NCBI GenBank assembly: GCA_017549765.1
Contig: JAFYNM010000033.1
Location: 1 to 64,000, forward strand
Direction: 5' to 3'
Source: Bacteroidales bacterium
Lineage (GTDB): Bacteria > Bacteroidota > Bacteroidia > Bacteroidales > WCHB1-69
DNA: 64,000 nt
The notes beneath the pieces were generated by a model. It saw only the letters and a program-made list of their open reading frames with translations, did no database searches and was not told where the DNA came from. Within the stretch, counting starts at the first letter, position 1. Each line of letters opens with the position of its first letter. Positions 35,169 through 44,184 of this stretch are shown piece by piece. Made by a program: the position numbers and the translations under genes.

Positions 35169-35633
35169 ATGAAAATTGCAGTTTTTGCCGGCTCATTCTG
35201 CCCCTTCACCAAAGGTCATGAAGACATCCTCCAGAAAGTGATGCCTCTTTTCGACACTATCTATATCGCCATTGGTCACAACATCCGGAAAAAAGACATC
35301 TTCAGCGTGGAAGAACGGATGGGATGGATTGAGCACTTGTATGCCGGCAACGAGAAGATACGAGTCGTCAGCTACACAGGCTTGACAGTGGATCTCTGCC
35401 AGCAAGTGGGCGCTCAATATATGATCCGGGGCATCCGCAACGCCGCCGACTATCAAGCTGAAGAGGAGTTGCGCCTCGTCAATGCCAAACTCAACCCGGA
35501 CGTGCAGACGCTCTTCGTGCCCGCCTCTCCAGAATGGGCAGCTGTCTCTTCCTCCATGGTTCGCGAATTGTGGGCACTAAAAGCCGACTATTCTGCGTTT
35601 ATCTCCTATCCTTTACCTGATAATCGGCCCTAA
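35169..35633 (+). CDS. coaD: Phosphopantetheine adenylyltransferase
   Basis: A 154-residue CoaD, the penultimate step of coenzyme A synthesis. The nucleotidyltransferase T/HxGH motif is FCPFTKGHEDIL (residues 11-22), with YMIRGIRNAADYQAEEEL and SSSMVREL further on. Full family length. Tightly linked to tsaC, with the next gene 3 bases downstream, so translation of the three may be coupled. Confidence 0.95.
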   Translation: MKIAVFAGSFCPFTKGHEDILQKVMPLFDTIYIAIGHNIRKKDIFSVEERMGWIEHLYAGNEKIRVVSYTGLTVDLCQQVGAQYMIRGIRNAADYQAEEELRLVNAKLNPDVQTLFVPASPEWAAVSSSMVRELWALKADYSAFISYPLPDNRP

Positions 35634-35636
35634 CAC

Positions 35637-37094
35637 ATGTCTCGACACCGCAGATCATATCGCACCTTGTTGCTGGGATTGTGCCTGCTGCTCATGCAAA
35701 ACCTCTTTTGCCAGCAGGTCACTATCAGCGGGAACGCCCCCTTTGCCCCCAACGAGGAGATCCGCGTGCTGCTGTTCCGCGACCTGATCCAGAACACCCC
35801 TGAGGTCGCAGCCACGGGAAAGATCGACAAACACGGCCACTTCTCCCTCTCCTGCAAGCTCAACCAGATCACCCTCGCCCAACTCGCCATACGCACCACC
35901 AAAGCGGAGATGTACCTCGTCCCCAATGTGGACTACCAGCTGGAAATCGATGTGGACACTCTTCTCTTCAACATGCTGCACCCCGAGACCTATGGCGGCT
36001 ATCTGATGGTCTCCAATCCCAAAGCCGACTCCAACGACCTGAACTACAAGATCAACCGGTTCGACAACTATTTCGGGCGCGCCTTTGATTACTACGGCTT
36101 CCGCATCACCTACGACCGCGACATCACCGCCTTCGACACGATATCGGAACTGCTCAACAGCCATTTCGACATCCGCTACGAGCCAGACAACTTCTACTTG
36201 TCTCACCTATACTACTCCTATGGCATGTTGGAAAAGATATGTTTCCCCAACGACCGGACACGCATCTACAATCGTTATTTCAACAACGACCGCATCCTCT
36301 ACAACAATCCCGCCTACATGGCCCTGTTCACCAACTATTACACTGGTTATCTTTACAACTCCAAATATATCTCCAAGGACCTGCTCTCCCAAACCATCAA
36401 CGAAGAGCCCGACTACCTGACGCTCTTCAACGAGGTTGGTCGAGACCCGATGCTCGTCAACGAACGCATCCGCGAACTGGTCATCATACAGAACCTCATT
36501 GAATTGTTCGACCATCCCGAATTCGACCGCGGGCATATCATCAAACTGCTCCAATATCTGGATCAGATAACGCATTTTCCAGAACACAAGATCTATATCC
36601 AAAACGGTTTGAAGAAGATGACCCAACCCAACAACACGATCCAGGAAGTCACCTTCACCAACGCCAAAGGGCGGAAAGAGAGCATTAAACATCTGGGAGA
36701 CAAGCCCATCTATGTACAGTTTTTCAGCGCCGACTGTCTGGACTGTATCCGTGAAATGGCCATCATGCAGGAATTATACAAGAAATATAAAGACAAGATT
36801 GAGTTTCTGAGCATCTGCACAGACACCAAAGAAAGTCTATACCTGCGTTTCATGAAAGACTATGGCAGCATGTTTGAATGGCCGATATGGTTTGTGAACG
36901 GACAATACGACTGGCTGATGGAGAATGATGTCGTCACCCTGCCCGACTACCTGTTGTTAGACAAAGATGGCAACGTGACGCTGCGTCGCGCGCCAGAACC
37001 GGAAAGAGAACTACCAGAATATCTATGGACGCGATTCACCCCTGAAGAAGAACAAGACAACAACCCCTTATTCATGAGGAAAAATAACAATTAA
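35637..37094 (+). CDS. Envelope thioredoxin-fold protein, TlpA-like with N-terminal DUF4369-like region
   Basis: A 485-residue exported protein (signal peptide ending NLFCQQ). The N-terminal ~100 residues form a beta-domain similar to those preceding TlpA domains in Bacteroidetes. A long helical middle follows, and the C-terminal thioredoxin fold carries FFSADCLDCIREM (CxxC), with LPDYLLLDKDGNV supplying the cis-Pro loop region. Likely a periplasmic thiol-disulfide oxidoreductase; redox direction cannot be told. It is followed after 12 bases by a second TlpA-like gene. Confidence 0.78.
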   Translation: MSRHRRSYRTLLLGLCLLLMQNLFCQQVTISGNAPFAPNEEIRVLLFRDLIQNTPEVAATGKIDKHGHFSLSCKLNQITLAQLAIRTTKAEMYLVPNVDYQLEIDVDTLLFNMLHPETYGGYLMVSNPKADSNDLNYKINRFDNYFGRAFDYYGFRITYDRDITAFDTISELLNSHFDIRYEPDNFYLSHLYYSYGMLEKICFPNDRTRIYNRYFNNDRILYNNPAYMALFTNYYTGYLYNSKYISKDLLSQTINEEPDYLTLFNEVGRDPMLVNERIRELVIIQNLIELFDHPEFDRGHIIKLLQYLDQITHFPEHKIYIQNGLKKMTQPNNTIQEVTFTNAKGRKESIKHLGDKPIYVQFFSADCLDCIREMAIMQELYKKYKDKIEFLSICTDTKESLYLRFMKDYGSMFEWPIWFVNGQYDWLMENDVVTLPDYLLLDKDGNVTLRRAPEPERELPEYLWTRFTPEEEQDNNPLFMRKNNN

Positions 37095-37106
37095 AAATAG
37101 AATCAG

Positions 37107-37625
37107 ATGAAAAAGTTAATCTTAATTGCCGCTGCGCTGATGATCAGTGCCACATTATGGGCTCAGGAACCTGTTCAAGGAAAGAATCTGGCCAAACTGC
37201 CTTCGGTCACCATCCAGACATTGGACGGGCAACCGTTCAACACGCAAGACATACAAAATGACGGCAAGCCCGTCATCGTCAGCTTGTGGGCCACCTGGTG
37301 TCGTCCCTGCATCGCCGAGCTGATGGCCATCGCCGACGAATATGAGGACTGGGTTGAGGAGACTGGTGTAAAACTGTACGCTGTCTCCATCGACGACGCC
37401 AAGACCTCCTCGCGCGTGGCACCTTTCGTCAACGGCAAAGGTTGGGACTACACCGTGCTGTTGGATGTCAACTCCGACTTCAAAAGGGCGATGAACGTCA
37501 ACGATGTACCTTTCATGTGCATTCTCAACGGCAAGGGCGAGATCGTGTGGCAGCACACCTCCTACGCTCCCGGTTCCGAAGAGGAAGTGTATGAGATCAT
37601 CAAGCAATTATCCAAGGAACAATAA
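37107..37625 (+). CDS. TlpA/ResA-like thiol-disulfide oxidoreductase
   Basis: A 172-residue exported thioredoxin-like protein. The signal peptide is KKLILIAAALMISATLWAQ. The redoxin domain has WATWCRPCIAEL (CRPC active site) and VPFMCILNGKGEIVW around the cis-Pro position. Relatives reduce apocytochrome or cysteine-rich envelope proteins. It sits between a larger thioredoxin-fold protein and an outer-membrane barrel, near the CPNCP-bearing Omp28-like lipoprotein, a possible substrate or partner. Confidence 0.88.
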   Translation: MKKLILIAAALMISATLWAQEPVQGKNLAKLPSVTIQTLDGQPFNTQDIQNDGKPVIVSLWATWCRPCIAELMAIADEYEDWVEETGVKLYAVSIDDAKTSSRVAPFVNGKGWDYTVLLDVNSDFKRAMNVNDVPFMCILNGKGEIVWQHTSYAPGSEEEVYEIIKQLSKEQ

Positions 37626-37637
37626 TAGGTCAGGCGT

Positions 37638-39359
37638 ATGAAGAGATTTTTACAGAGCATCCTCATTATCAGCTTTATAGCTTCTTTTTTCACCACCCAG
37701 GCGCAGCATCAGTTGGGCAACAGCCGCATCAGCGGTGACTTTGGCTTCAACGGCATGTACTACATTCCCGACTCCCTCATCGGAGCCGAGCCAGTGGACT
37801 CCAAAGTGCGCGCCAACGCCTTCCTCAACCTGCTCTATTCCAATGGCGGCTTCTCCGCAGGCTTGCGTTACGAATACTATCAGTTCCCGCTGATCGACTT
37901 TGAAAAACTCAACTACAAAGGCCAGGGCATCCGCTATTTCTTCGCCGACTACAAGAACGACTTCATCCAAGTCACCGCCGGCAATTTCTATGAGCAGTTC
38001 GGCAACGGTCTGACGCTGCGCGCCTACGAGGAACGCCAGCTGGGTATTGACAACAGCCTGCTGGGCGCCCGCATCAAGATCACCCCTTACAAGGGCATCT
38101 ACCTAACCGGCGTCTGGGGCATCGAACGTCTGAACTTCGACACTTATGTGGGGCGTAGAGACTTCGTCCGCGGCCTTGACGGCGAGATCAACTTCGGCGA
38201 GATGATTCCCAAGATTGCCGAGAAAGGCTTCACCTTCAATCTAGGCGGTAGCTTTGTGAGCAAGTTCGAGAAAGCCGATGAGGAGATCAATGTTACGGTA
38301 TTTCCCGGCACTGACACCGCCCGACAGGCCGTCATCGGCACCGACAAGATTCCGCAGAACGTGCCTGTATGGGCCGTGCGTACCAGCTTCGGCTACAAGG
38401 GCTTTCGTTTCGATGGTGAGTTCGCGCAGAAGATGCAGGACCCCACCGTCACCAACGACTTCATCTACCGCAAGGGCAACGCCCTCTTCCTGTCGGCCAC
38501 CTACTCCATGAAGGGTTTCGGCGTCGCCGCCTCCTTCATCCGCGCCGACAATATGGACTACCGCTCCCAACGCATGATGAAGACCAACTCTTTGCTCTTC
38601 ATCAACAACATACCGGCCATCAATCGACAATACTCCTATCAGGTGCTCAGCGACTACAGCTACGCCTCCCAGCCCAACGGCCAGATCGGTGCCCAGCTGC
38701 AGATCAACTATCAGATTCCCAAGAAGAGCAAGATCGGCGGAAAATACGGCACCGACCTCACCTTCAACTACTCCCGCTTCCACAACATCGACCGCCAGTG
38801 GACGCCCGAAGCCATCGCACTGGGCACCCTCAGCGGCACAGACGGCTACACCTCCAACCTCTTCAAGTTTGGTCCCGACCTGATGTATCAAGATATCGGC
38901 ATCGAGATTCATCGTCGTCTGACCAAGAAATGGGAGCTGACATTAGCCTACAACTACATCATCTACAACTTGGAGCTGTTGCAAGGCCACGAGGGCATCA
39001 TGCACGGTCATCTGGTAGCTGCCGACCTGCTGTGGAAAGTGGCTCCGAAGCACGCCCTGCGTTTAGAGCTTCAGCATCTCTACACCAAGGATGACGATGG
39101 CAGCTCCATCTACGGCATGTTGGAGTACTCCATCAGTCCACATTGGTTCTTCTCTGTGGGTGACGAATGGAACTACGGCAATCCCGACAAAGACCACAAG
39201 CTGCATTATTACAACATTGCCGCCGCCTACGTATGGCGCACCACCCGCATAGCCCTTAACTTCGGCAAGACCAAGGAGGGCATCCTTTGCATCGGCGGTG
39301 TTTGTCGCGCTGTGCCCGCCTCCTACGGCATGGGATTGTCTGTCACCACATCATTTTAA
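37638..39359 (+). CDS. Outer-membrane beta-barrel of unknown function (DUF6029-like)
   Basis: A 573-residue predicted outer-membrane barrel with signal peptide ending FFTTQAQ. Aromatic-rich alternating strands span the whole length (FSAGLRYEYYQFPLIDF, FIQVTAGNFYEQFGNGLTLR, WELTLAYNYIIYNLELL), finishing GMGLSVTTSF with a terminal Phe typical of BAM substrates. In position and pattern it resembles DUF6029 proteins that accompany TlpA and Omp28-like genes in Bacteroidales. No functional assignment beyond barrel. Confidence 0.75.
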   Translation: MKRFLQSILIISFIASFFTTQAQHQLGNSRISGDFGFNGMYYIPDSLIGAEPVDSKVRANAFLNLLYSNGGFSAGLRYEYYQFPLIDFEKLNYKGQGIRYFFADYKNDFIQVTAGNFYEQFGNGLTLRAYEERQLGIDNSLLGARIKITPYKGIYLTGVWGIERLNFDTYVGRRDFVRGLDGEINFGEMIPKIAEKGFTFNLGGSFVSKFEKADEEINVTVFPGTDTARQAVIGTDKIPQNVPVWAVRTSFGYKGFRFDGEFAQKMQDPTVTNDFIYRKGNALFLSATYSMKGFGVAASFIRADNMDYRSQRMMKTNSLLFINNIPAINRQYSYQVLSDYSYASQPNGQIGAQLQINYQIPKKSKIGGKYGTDLTFNYSRFHNIDRQWTPEAIALGTLSGTDGYTSNLFKFGPDLMYQDIGIEIHRRLTKKWELTLAYNYIIYNLELLQGHEGIMHGHLVAADLLWKVAPKHALRLELQHLYTKDDDGSSIYGMLEYSISPHWFFSVGDEWNYGNPDKDHKLHYYNIAAAYVWRTTRIALNFGKTKEGILCIGGVCRAVPASYGMGLSVTTSF

Positions 39360-39380
39360 CCATAAATAGTTGCAAAAGAT

Positions 39381-40223
39381 ATGAAAAAGATATTATTCCC
39401 CATCATCACAATATGTTTGACATTGCTGGCCTTCTCCTGCGACCGCGTGGAGGGACCCTATATCGTGCTGGATGACGAAGAGACCATCACGGTCGATTTC
39501 CCGGATTTGGACCCCGCCTCCGTATATCGCAAGGTCCTGATCGAGGAATACACGGGCCACCGTTGTCCCAACTGTCCGGCTGGCCACGACAAGTTAGAGG
39601 AGTTGATCACCCGTTTTGGCGACACGCTCATCCCGGTATGCATCCATGCCACCTCGCTGGCGCAACCTACCACGGAGTTCCCCGACAACCTGATGTCTGC
39701 GACAGGCACCGAGTTGGCTACCGACTGGCAGATTGACGGCATCCCTGCCGGCGTCATCAACCGTGCCAACGAGCCCATGGGCAGCATTCCTGCCCGCTGG
39801 CTCTCCAAAGTCAACGCGGTGGACCGCAGCCATGTGCCCGCCGCCATCCAACTCGTCAACCAGTATAACGATGGTCTTTTGAAGGTCAACGCGAAAGTCA
39901 CCCTGCTGGAGCCCTACAGCTCCCCGCTCCGTTTATCGCTGTTCATAGTAGAAAACAACATCGTCAGTCCTCAAATCAACGGCACCGAGACAATAGAGGA
40001 CTACGTTCACAACCATGTGCTGCGCGGCTCCATCAACGGCACCTACGGCCAGTTGCTCAACGGCACTGGCGAGTTGACAGCGGGCGAGAGCTATCTCTAC
40101 GCCAAGTCCTTCAGCTTTGTCGGCACCAACTGGAAGCCGGAGCACTGCACAGTCGTGGCCATCCTCTACGACAAGAACAACCACGATGTCACGCAAGTGG
40201 AATGTTGCCCCGTCACGAGATAA
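39381..40223 (+). CDS. Omp28-related lipoprotein
   Basis: A 280-residue lipoprotein (lipobox LLAFSC, C20). It has the Omp28 family thioredoxin-like start KVLIEEYTGHRCPNCPAGHDKL, with a CxxC pair, and the central WQIDGIPAGVINR and NHVLRGSINGTYG segments. Porphyromonas Omp28 is a surface-exposed antigen/adhesin, but the CPNC motif suggests a thiol-redox ancestor. Last gene of the tsaC-to-omp28 run. Heptamer array G starts at the base after its stop codon. Confidence 0.87.
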   Translation: MKKILFPIITICLTLLAFSCDRVEGPYIVLDDEETITVDFPDLDPASVYRKVLIEEYTGHRCPNCPAGHDKLEELITRFGDTLIPVCIHATSLAQPTTEFPDNLMSATGTELATDWQIDGIPAGVINRANEPMGSIPARWLSKVNAVDRSHVPAAIQLVNQYNDGLLKVNAKVTLLEPYSSPLRLSLFIVENNIVSPQINGTETIEDYVHNHVLRGSINGTYGQLLNGTGELTAGESYLYAKSFSFVGTNWKPEHCTVVAILYDKNNHDVTQVECCPVTR

Positions 40224-40321
40224 AGTTGTCAGTTAGGAGTTAGAAGTTAGAAGTTAGAAGGCTAACGGCCAATAGCCAACAGCCAAAGTTTATTGTCAAA
40301 GTTCAAAGTCAAGGTCAATTT
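40224..40321. repeat. Heptamer array G, starting immediately after the Omp28-like stop
   Basis: Fourteen contiguous 7-bp units: AGTTGTC, AGTTAGG, AGTTAGA three times, AGGCTAA, CGGCCAA, TAGCCAA, CAGCCAA, AGTTTAT, TGTCAAA, GTTCAAA, GTCAAGG, TCAATTT. The order of unit types, read from the gene's stop, parallels array F read from the ffh stop. Confidence 0.9.
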
Positions 40322-40339
40322 AAACAACACCCATATTAG

Positions 40340-41257
40340 ATGAAAAAGATTGTCTGTGTAGAACCCATCGGCATCAGCGAAGAACGTGCCGCCAATATTG
40401 CTTTCGACTTGGCCGCCAAAGGTCACGAGTTCATCTGCTACCGTGACCGCCGCGAGGATGCCGCCACCCTCATTGAGCGAATGAAAGAGGCCGAAGAGGT
40501 GATCGTTTCCAACATCAAAATCGGTAGCGACATCTTGTCGCAATGTCCCAGGCTGAAGAAACTCAACGTCGCCTTCACTGGGCTGGACCATATCGATCTG
40601 GCCTATTGCCGTGAGCACGGCATCGAGGTCGTAAATGCCTCGGGCTATGCCACAGAGGGCGTGGCCGAGTTGGCCATCGGGCTGATGCTGGATGTTTACA
40701 GACGCATCACGGCATTGGATGCCGACACGCGCAAGGGTGGCAAGCGCAACAACTTTTTAGGTCGCGAGCTGCGTGGCAAGCGCGTGGGCATCGTGGGCAC
40801 CGGCGCCATCGGACAGCGCACGGCGCAGCTGCTCATGGCTTTCGGCTGCGAGGTCGTAGCCTGGAGCCGTACCGAGTACGACGAGGTGGCAGCACAAGGC
40901 GTTGTCTATCTTCCCTTGGAGGAGCTGATGAAGACCAGCGACATCATCACCCTGCATGTGCCGCTGACGGCGAAGACGCACCATCTCATCAGTCGCGAGC
41001 TGCTGCAGCTGTGCAAGCCCACAGCCGTCATCATCAACACCGCCCGTGGCAACGTGGTCGATATGGACGCCTTGGCAGAGTTGCTGAAGGCGGGCCAGCT
41101 CGGTGGCGCCGGCATCGACGTTTATGAGAAGGAGCCTCCCTTGGCCGAAGACCATCCTCTCTTCAGCGCCCCCAACTGCGTGCTCGCGCCTCATGTGGGC
41201 TATGCCACCCGCGAGGCCTTTGACGACCGTATCGACATCGTTCTAAGCCATATCTAA
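40340..41257 (+). CDS. D-isomer-specific 2-hydroxyacid dehydrogenase
   Basis: A 305-residue NAD-dependent dehydrogenase. The Rossmann motif is GIVGTGAIGQRTAQLL (about 150-165). Catalytic residues appear as Arg in NTARGNVVD, Glu in GGAGIDVYEKEPP, and His in CVLAPHVGYATRE. Close to D-3-phosphoglycerate or hydroxypyruvate reductase-type enzymes; no ACT regulatory domain. Substrate cannot be set from sequence. It begins just after array G and precedes the fatty-acid transporter by 15 bases. Confidence 0.88.
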   Translation: MKKIVCVEPIGISEERAANIAFDLAAKGHEFICYRDRREDAATLIERMKEAEEVIVSNIKIGSDILSQCPRLKKLNVAFTGLDHIDLAYCREHGIEVVNASGYATEGVAELAIGLMLDVYRRITALDADTRKGGKRNNFLGRELRGKRVGIVGTGAIGQRTAQLLMAFGCEVVAWSRTEYDEVAAQGVVYLPLEELMKTSDIITLHVPLTAKTHHLISRELLQLCKPTAVIINTARGNVVDMDALAELLKAGQLGGAGIDVYEKEPPLAEDHPLFSAPNCVLAPHVGYATREAFDDRIDIVLSHI

Positions 41258-41272
41258 AAACGACACATCCCC

Positions 41273-42622
41273 ATGTTCCGCCGCATCATCAACTTCTGCG
41301 TCCGTCTTGTGCAGCGATACCTGCCCGAGCCCTTCATCTTCGCCATCCTGCTGACCTTCATCGCCGCCTTGTTGGCGATGCCCATCTGCAAGCAAACACC
41401 GCTTGAGGTGGTGGAGCACTGGGGCAACGGTGTCTGGGGGCTTTTAGCCTTCGCCATGCAGATGGCCTTGGTGTTGGTGTGCGGTTCCGCGCTGGCCTCC
41501 GCGCCCGTTGTCAAGCGGGGTATCAGCGCCATGGCCTCCTTGCCCAAGACGCCCACGACCGCCATCGCGTTGGTGACGGCGATTTCGGCCATCGCCTGCT
41601 GGCTCAACTGGGGCTTCGGACTCATCATCGGCGCCCTCTTCGCCAAGGAGATTGCGCGCAAGCTGCAAGGGGTGGACTACCGACTGCTCATCGCCTCTGC
41701 TTACAGCGGCTTTGTGGTGTGGCACGCCGGACTGTCAGGCTCCATCCCGCTGACCATGGCCACTCCAGGAGAGGCACTCTCCAGAGCCACCAACGGCATC
41801 CTCACCGAGCCAGTGCCCGTGTCGCATACCATCCTCGACTACCGCAACATCCTCATCGTCCTGATCGTCACCATCGCTATTGTCGTGGTCAACACGCTGA
41901 TGCACCCCAAGAAGGAGGTCTGCACCATCGACCCGGACCTCTTGACGGAGGAGCCGCCCGCCGAAGCTGTGGAAATCGCCACCCCCGCGGAGCGTCTGGA
42001 GTACAGCCGCGGACTGAGCATCCTGCTGGCCTGCTTGGGCCTGGGTTATGTCGTGCTGAAGCTCTTCTTCCTGCATGGCAGCTTTGACTTGGGAACCGTC
42101 ATCATGCTGTTCCTCTTCACCGGCGTGTTGCTGCACGGCACGCCCATCGCGTATGTCAGGGCCTTTAACAAGGCGGCGACGGGAGCGGCGGGCATCCTGC
42201 TGCAGTTCCCCTTCTACGCCGGCATCATGGGCATCATCACGGGCGTGGGCCATTCCGGCATCTGCTTTGGCACGGTCATCAGCAACGCCTGCATCTCCAT
42301 CAGCACACCGGTCACCTATCCGCTGTTCACCTTCCTGTGCGCGGCAGTGCTCAACATGTTCGTGCCCTCGGGCGGCGGCCACTGGGCCATCCAAGCCCCC
42401 ATCATGTTTGCCGCCGGCGCCGACTTGGGCGTGGACCCCGGACTGACGGGCATCTCTATTGCGTGGGGCGACGCCTGGACCAATCTCATCCAGCCCTTCT
42501 GGGCCATCCCCGCCCTGGCCATCGCCAAGCTCAACGCCAAAGACATCATGGGGTTCTGCCTCATCGACCTGCTCGTCACCGGCCTCATCATCGGCGGCGG
42601 ACTGCTGCTGTGGGCGCTATAA
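41273..42622 (+). CDS. atoE: Short-chain fatty acid transporter (AtoE family)
   Basis: A 449-residue polytopic inner-membrane protein with about a dozen hydrophobic segments. It matches AtoE: YLPEPFIFAILLTF, NGVWGLLAFAMQMALVLV, NWGFGLIIGALFAKEIAR, HAGLSGSIPLTMATPG, MFVPSGGGHWAIQAP and LIQPFWAIPALAIAKL. The family moves short-chain fatty acids such as butyrate or acetoacetate. Direction (uptake or export of fermentation products) is not determined. Adjacent to a 2-hydroxyacid dehydrogenase and lpdA; no CoA-transferase genes nearby. Confidence 0.9.
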   Translation: MFRRIINFCVRLVQRYLPEPFIFAILLTFIAALLAMPICKQTPLEVVEHWGNGVWGLLAFAMQMALVLVCGSALASAPVVKRGISAMASLPKTPTTAIALVTAISAIACWLNWGFGLIIGALFAKEIARKLQGVDYRLLIASAYSGFVVWHAGLSGSIPLTMATPGEALSRATNGILTEPVPVSHTILDYRNILIVLIVTIAIVVVNTLMHPKKEVCTIDPDLLTEEPPAEAVEIATPAERLEYSRGLSILLACLGLGYVVLKLFFLHGSFDLGTVIMLFLFTGVLLHGTPIAYVRAFNKAATGAAGILLQFPFYAGIMGIITGVGHSGICFGTVISNACISISTPVTYPLFTFLCAAVLNMFVPSGGGHWAIQAPIMFAAGADLGVDPGLTGISIAWGDAWTNLIQPFWAIPALAIAKLNAKDIMGFCLIDLLVTGLIIGGGLLLWAL

Positions 42623-42712
42623 TGATGCAACAAGCGGATTTGCTCGGGGCTAACGCCCCTCGCCGATCAAAAATGTTTATCTTTGCTGCGACTTACTATC
42701 GCAAAATATTGT

Positions 42713-42721
42713 TATTTTTGC
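42713..42721 (+). promoter_or_regulatory. Bacteroidetes -7 box(es) for lpdA
   Basis: TATTTTTGC, 57 bases before the ATG at 42778. A second perfect match, TATCTTTGC, lies at 42678-42686, so tandem promoters are possible. Confidence 0.5.
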
Positions 42722-42777
42722 ACCGCATATTTTGGATGCGAGATTTTTAATGTTACACCTTATAAAAGATATTGAAT

Positions 42778-44175
42778 ATGGAAAACTATGATGTGATCGT
42801 CATCGGGAGTGGTCCCGGAGGTTATGTGGCTGCTATCAGAGCGGCGCAACTGGAGATGAAAGTGGCCGTGGTGGAACGCGCCGAAGTGGGCGGTATCTGC
42901 CTCAACTGGGGCTGCATCCCCACCAAAGCGTTGCTCAAGTCCGCGCAAGTGTACCGTTACATGTCGCATGCTGCCGACTACGGTCTGGCAGTAGAGGGTG
43001 ACGTCAAGCCCGATTTCGAGGCCGTGGTGAAGCGCAGCCGCACGGTGGCGGAGACCATGAGCAAGGGTGTTCAATATCTGTTGAAGAAGAACAACGTGAC
43101 CGTCATCGCGGGCACCGGAAAATTACAAAGCAATCATGAGGTGGCCGTCACCGATGCGGAAGGCACCGTGACCGTCTATGAGGCCAAGCACATCATCCTG
43201 GCCACGGGCGCGCGCTCCCGCAGTCTGCCCAACGTGCCGCAAGACGGTGTGCACGTCATCGGCTACCGCGAGGCGTTAACCTTGTCCAAGCTGCCCGAGA
43301 CGATGGTCGTGATGGGCTCCGGCGCCATCGGCAGCGAGCTGGCCTACTTCTACGCCACCATGGGCACCAAGGTCACCATCGTGGAATACATGCCGCGTCT
43401 GGTGCCGGTGGAGGATGACGACATCGCCGCCACCCTGGCCCGCTGCTTCCGCAAGGCCGGCATCAAGACCATGACCTCCGCCTCCGTGGAACAGGTCGTG
43501 GTGGAAGACGGCATCTGCAAGGTGACCGTCAAGGATGCCAAGGAGAAGATCACGGAGCTGACCTGTGACATCGTCCTCTCCGCCGTCGGCGTGCAGACCA
43601 ACCTCGAAGGACTCGGCCTCGAAGAGTGCGGCGTGGCCGTAGAGCGCGGCAAGGTCATCGTGGACGACTACTACCGTACCAATGTGGAGGGCGTCTATGC
43701 CATCGGCGACATCGTGCACGGACCCGCCCTCGCGCACGTGGCCTCCCACGAAGCGTTGGTGTGTGTGGAGAAGATTGCCGGCAAAGACCCCGTGCCTGTT
43801 GACTACGGCAACATCCCCGGCTGCACCTACACCACCCCGGAGATCGCCTCTGTGGGCATGACCGAGCGCGCCTGCACCGAGCAGGGCCGCGAGGTGCTCA
43901 TCGGCAAGTTCCCCTTCACCGCCTCCGGCAAGGCTACGGCCTCCGGCAGCAGAGACGGCCTCGTGAAGGTCATCTTTGACAAAGAAACGGGCGAGTGGCT
44001 CGGCTGCCACCTCATCGGCGACAACGTAACCGAGATGATCGCCGGCGCCGTCATGGCCCGCCAGAACAAAATGAAAGGCGAAGACATCATCCACGCCGTC
44101 TTCCCGCACCCCACCCTCTCCGAGGCTATCATGGAGGCTGCCGCAGACGCCTACAAAGAGTGTGTCCACCTATAG
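42778..44175 (+). CDS. lpdA: Dihydrolipoyl dehydrogenase (E3)
   Basis: A 465-residue FAD disulfide oxidoreductase. FAD motif VIVIGSGPGGYVAAIRAA (6-23), redox pair GGICLNWGCIPTKALL, NAD motif VVMGSGAIGSELAYFYATMG, VYAIGDIV, and C-terminal His-Glu in HAVFPHPTLSEAI. E3 serves 2-oxoacid dehydrogenases or the glycine cleavage system; no E1/E2 or gcv gene is nearby, so its partner complex is elsewhere. Start MENYDV chosen over a TTG two codons upstream. Confidence 0.95.
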   Translation: MENYDVIVIGSGPGGYVAAIRAAQLEMKVAVVERAEVGGICLNWGCIPTKALLKSAQVYRYMSHAADYGLAVEGDVKPDFEAVVKRSRTVAETMSKGVQYLLKKNNVTVIAGTGKLQSNHEVAVTDAEGTVTVYEAKHIILATGARSRSLPNVPQDGVHVIGYREALTLSKLPETMVVMGSGAIGSELAYFYATMGTKVTIVEYMPRLVPVEDDDIAATLARCFRKAGIKTMTSASVEQVVVEDGICKVTVKDAKEKITELTCDIVLSAVGVQTNLEGLGLEECGVAVERGKVIVDDYYRTNVEGVYAIGDIVHGPALAHVASHEALVCVEKIAGKDPVPVDYGNIPGCTYTTPEIASVGMTERACTEQGREVLIGKFPFTASGKATASGSRDGLVKVIFDKETGEWLGCHLIGDNVTEMIAGAVMARQNKMKGEDIIHAVFPHPTLSEAIMEAAADAYKECVHL

Positions 44176-44184
44176 TCCATCAAC

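Noticed and set aside
42647-42660. GGGGC-TAAC-GCCCC hairpin after atoE as a terminator
   Set aside because: Short 5-bp stem with no following T-run; also not part of a heptamer series.
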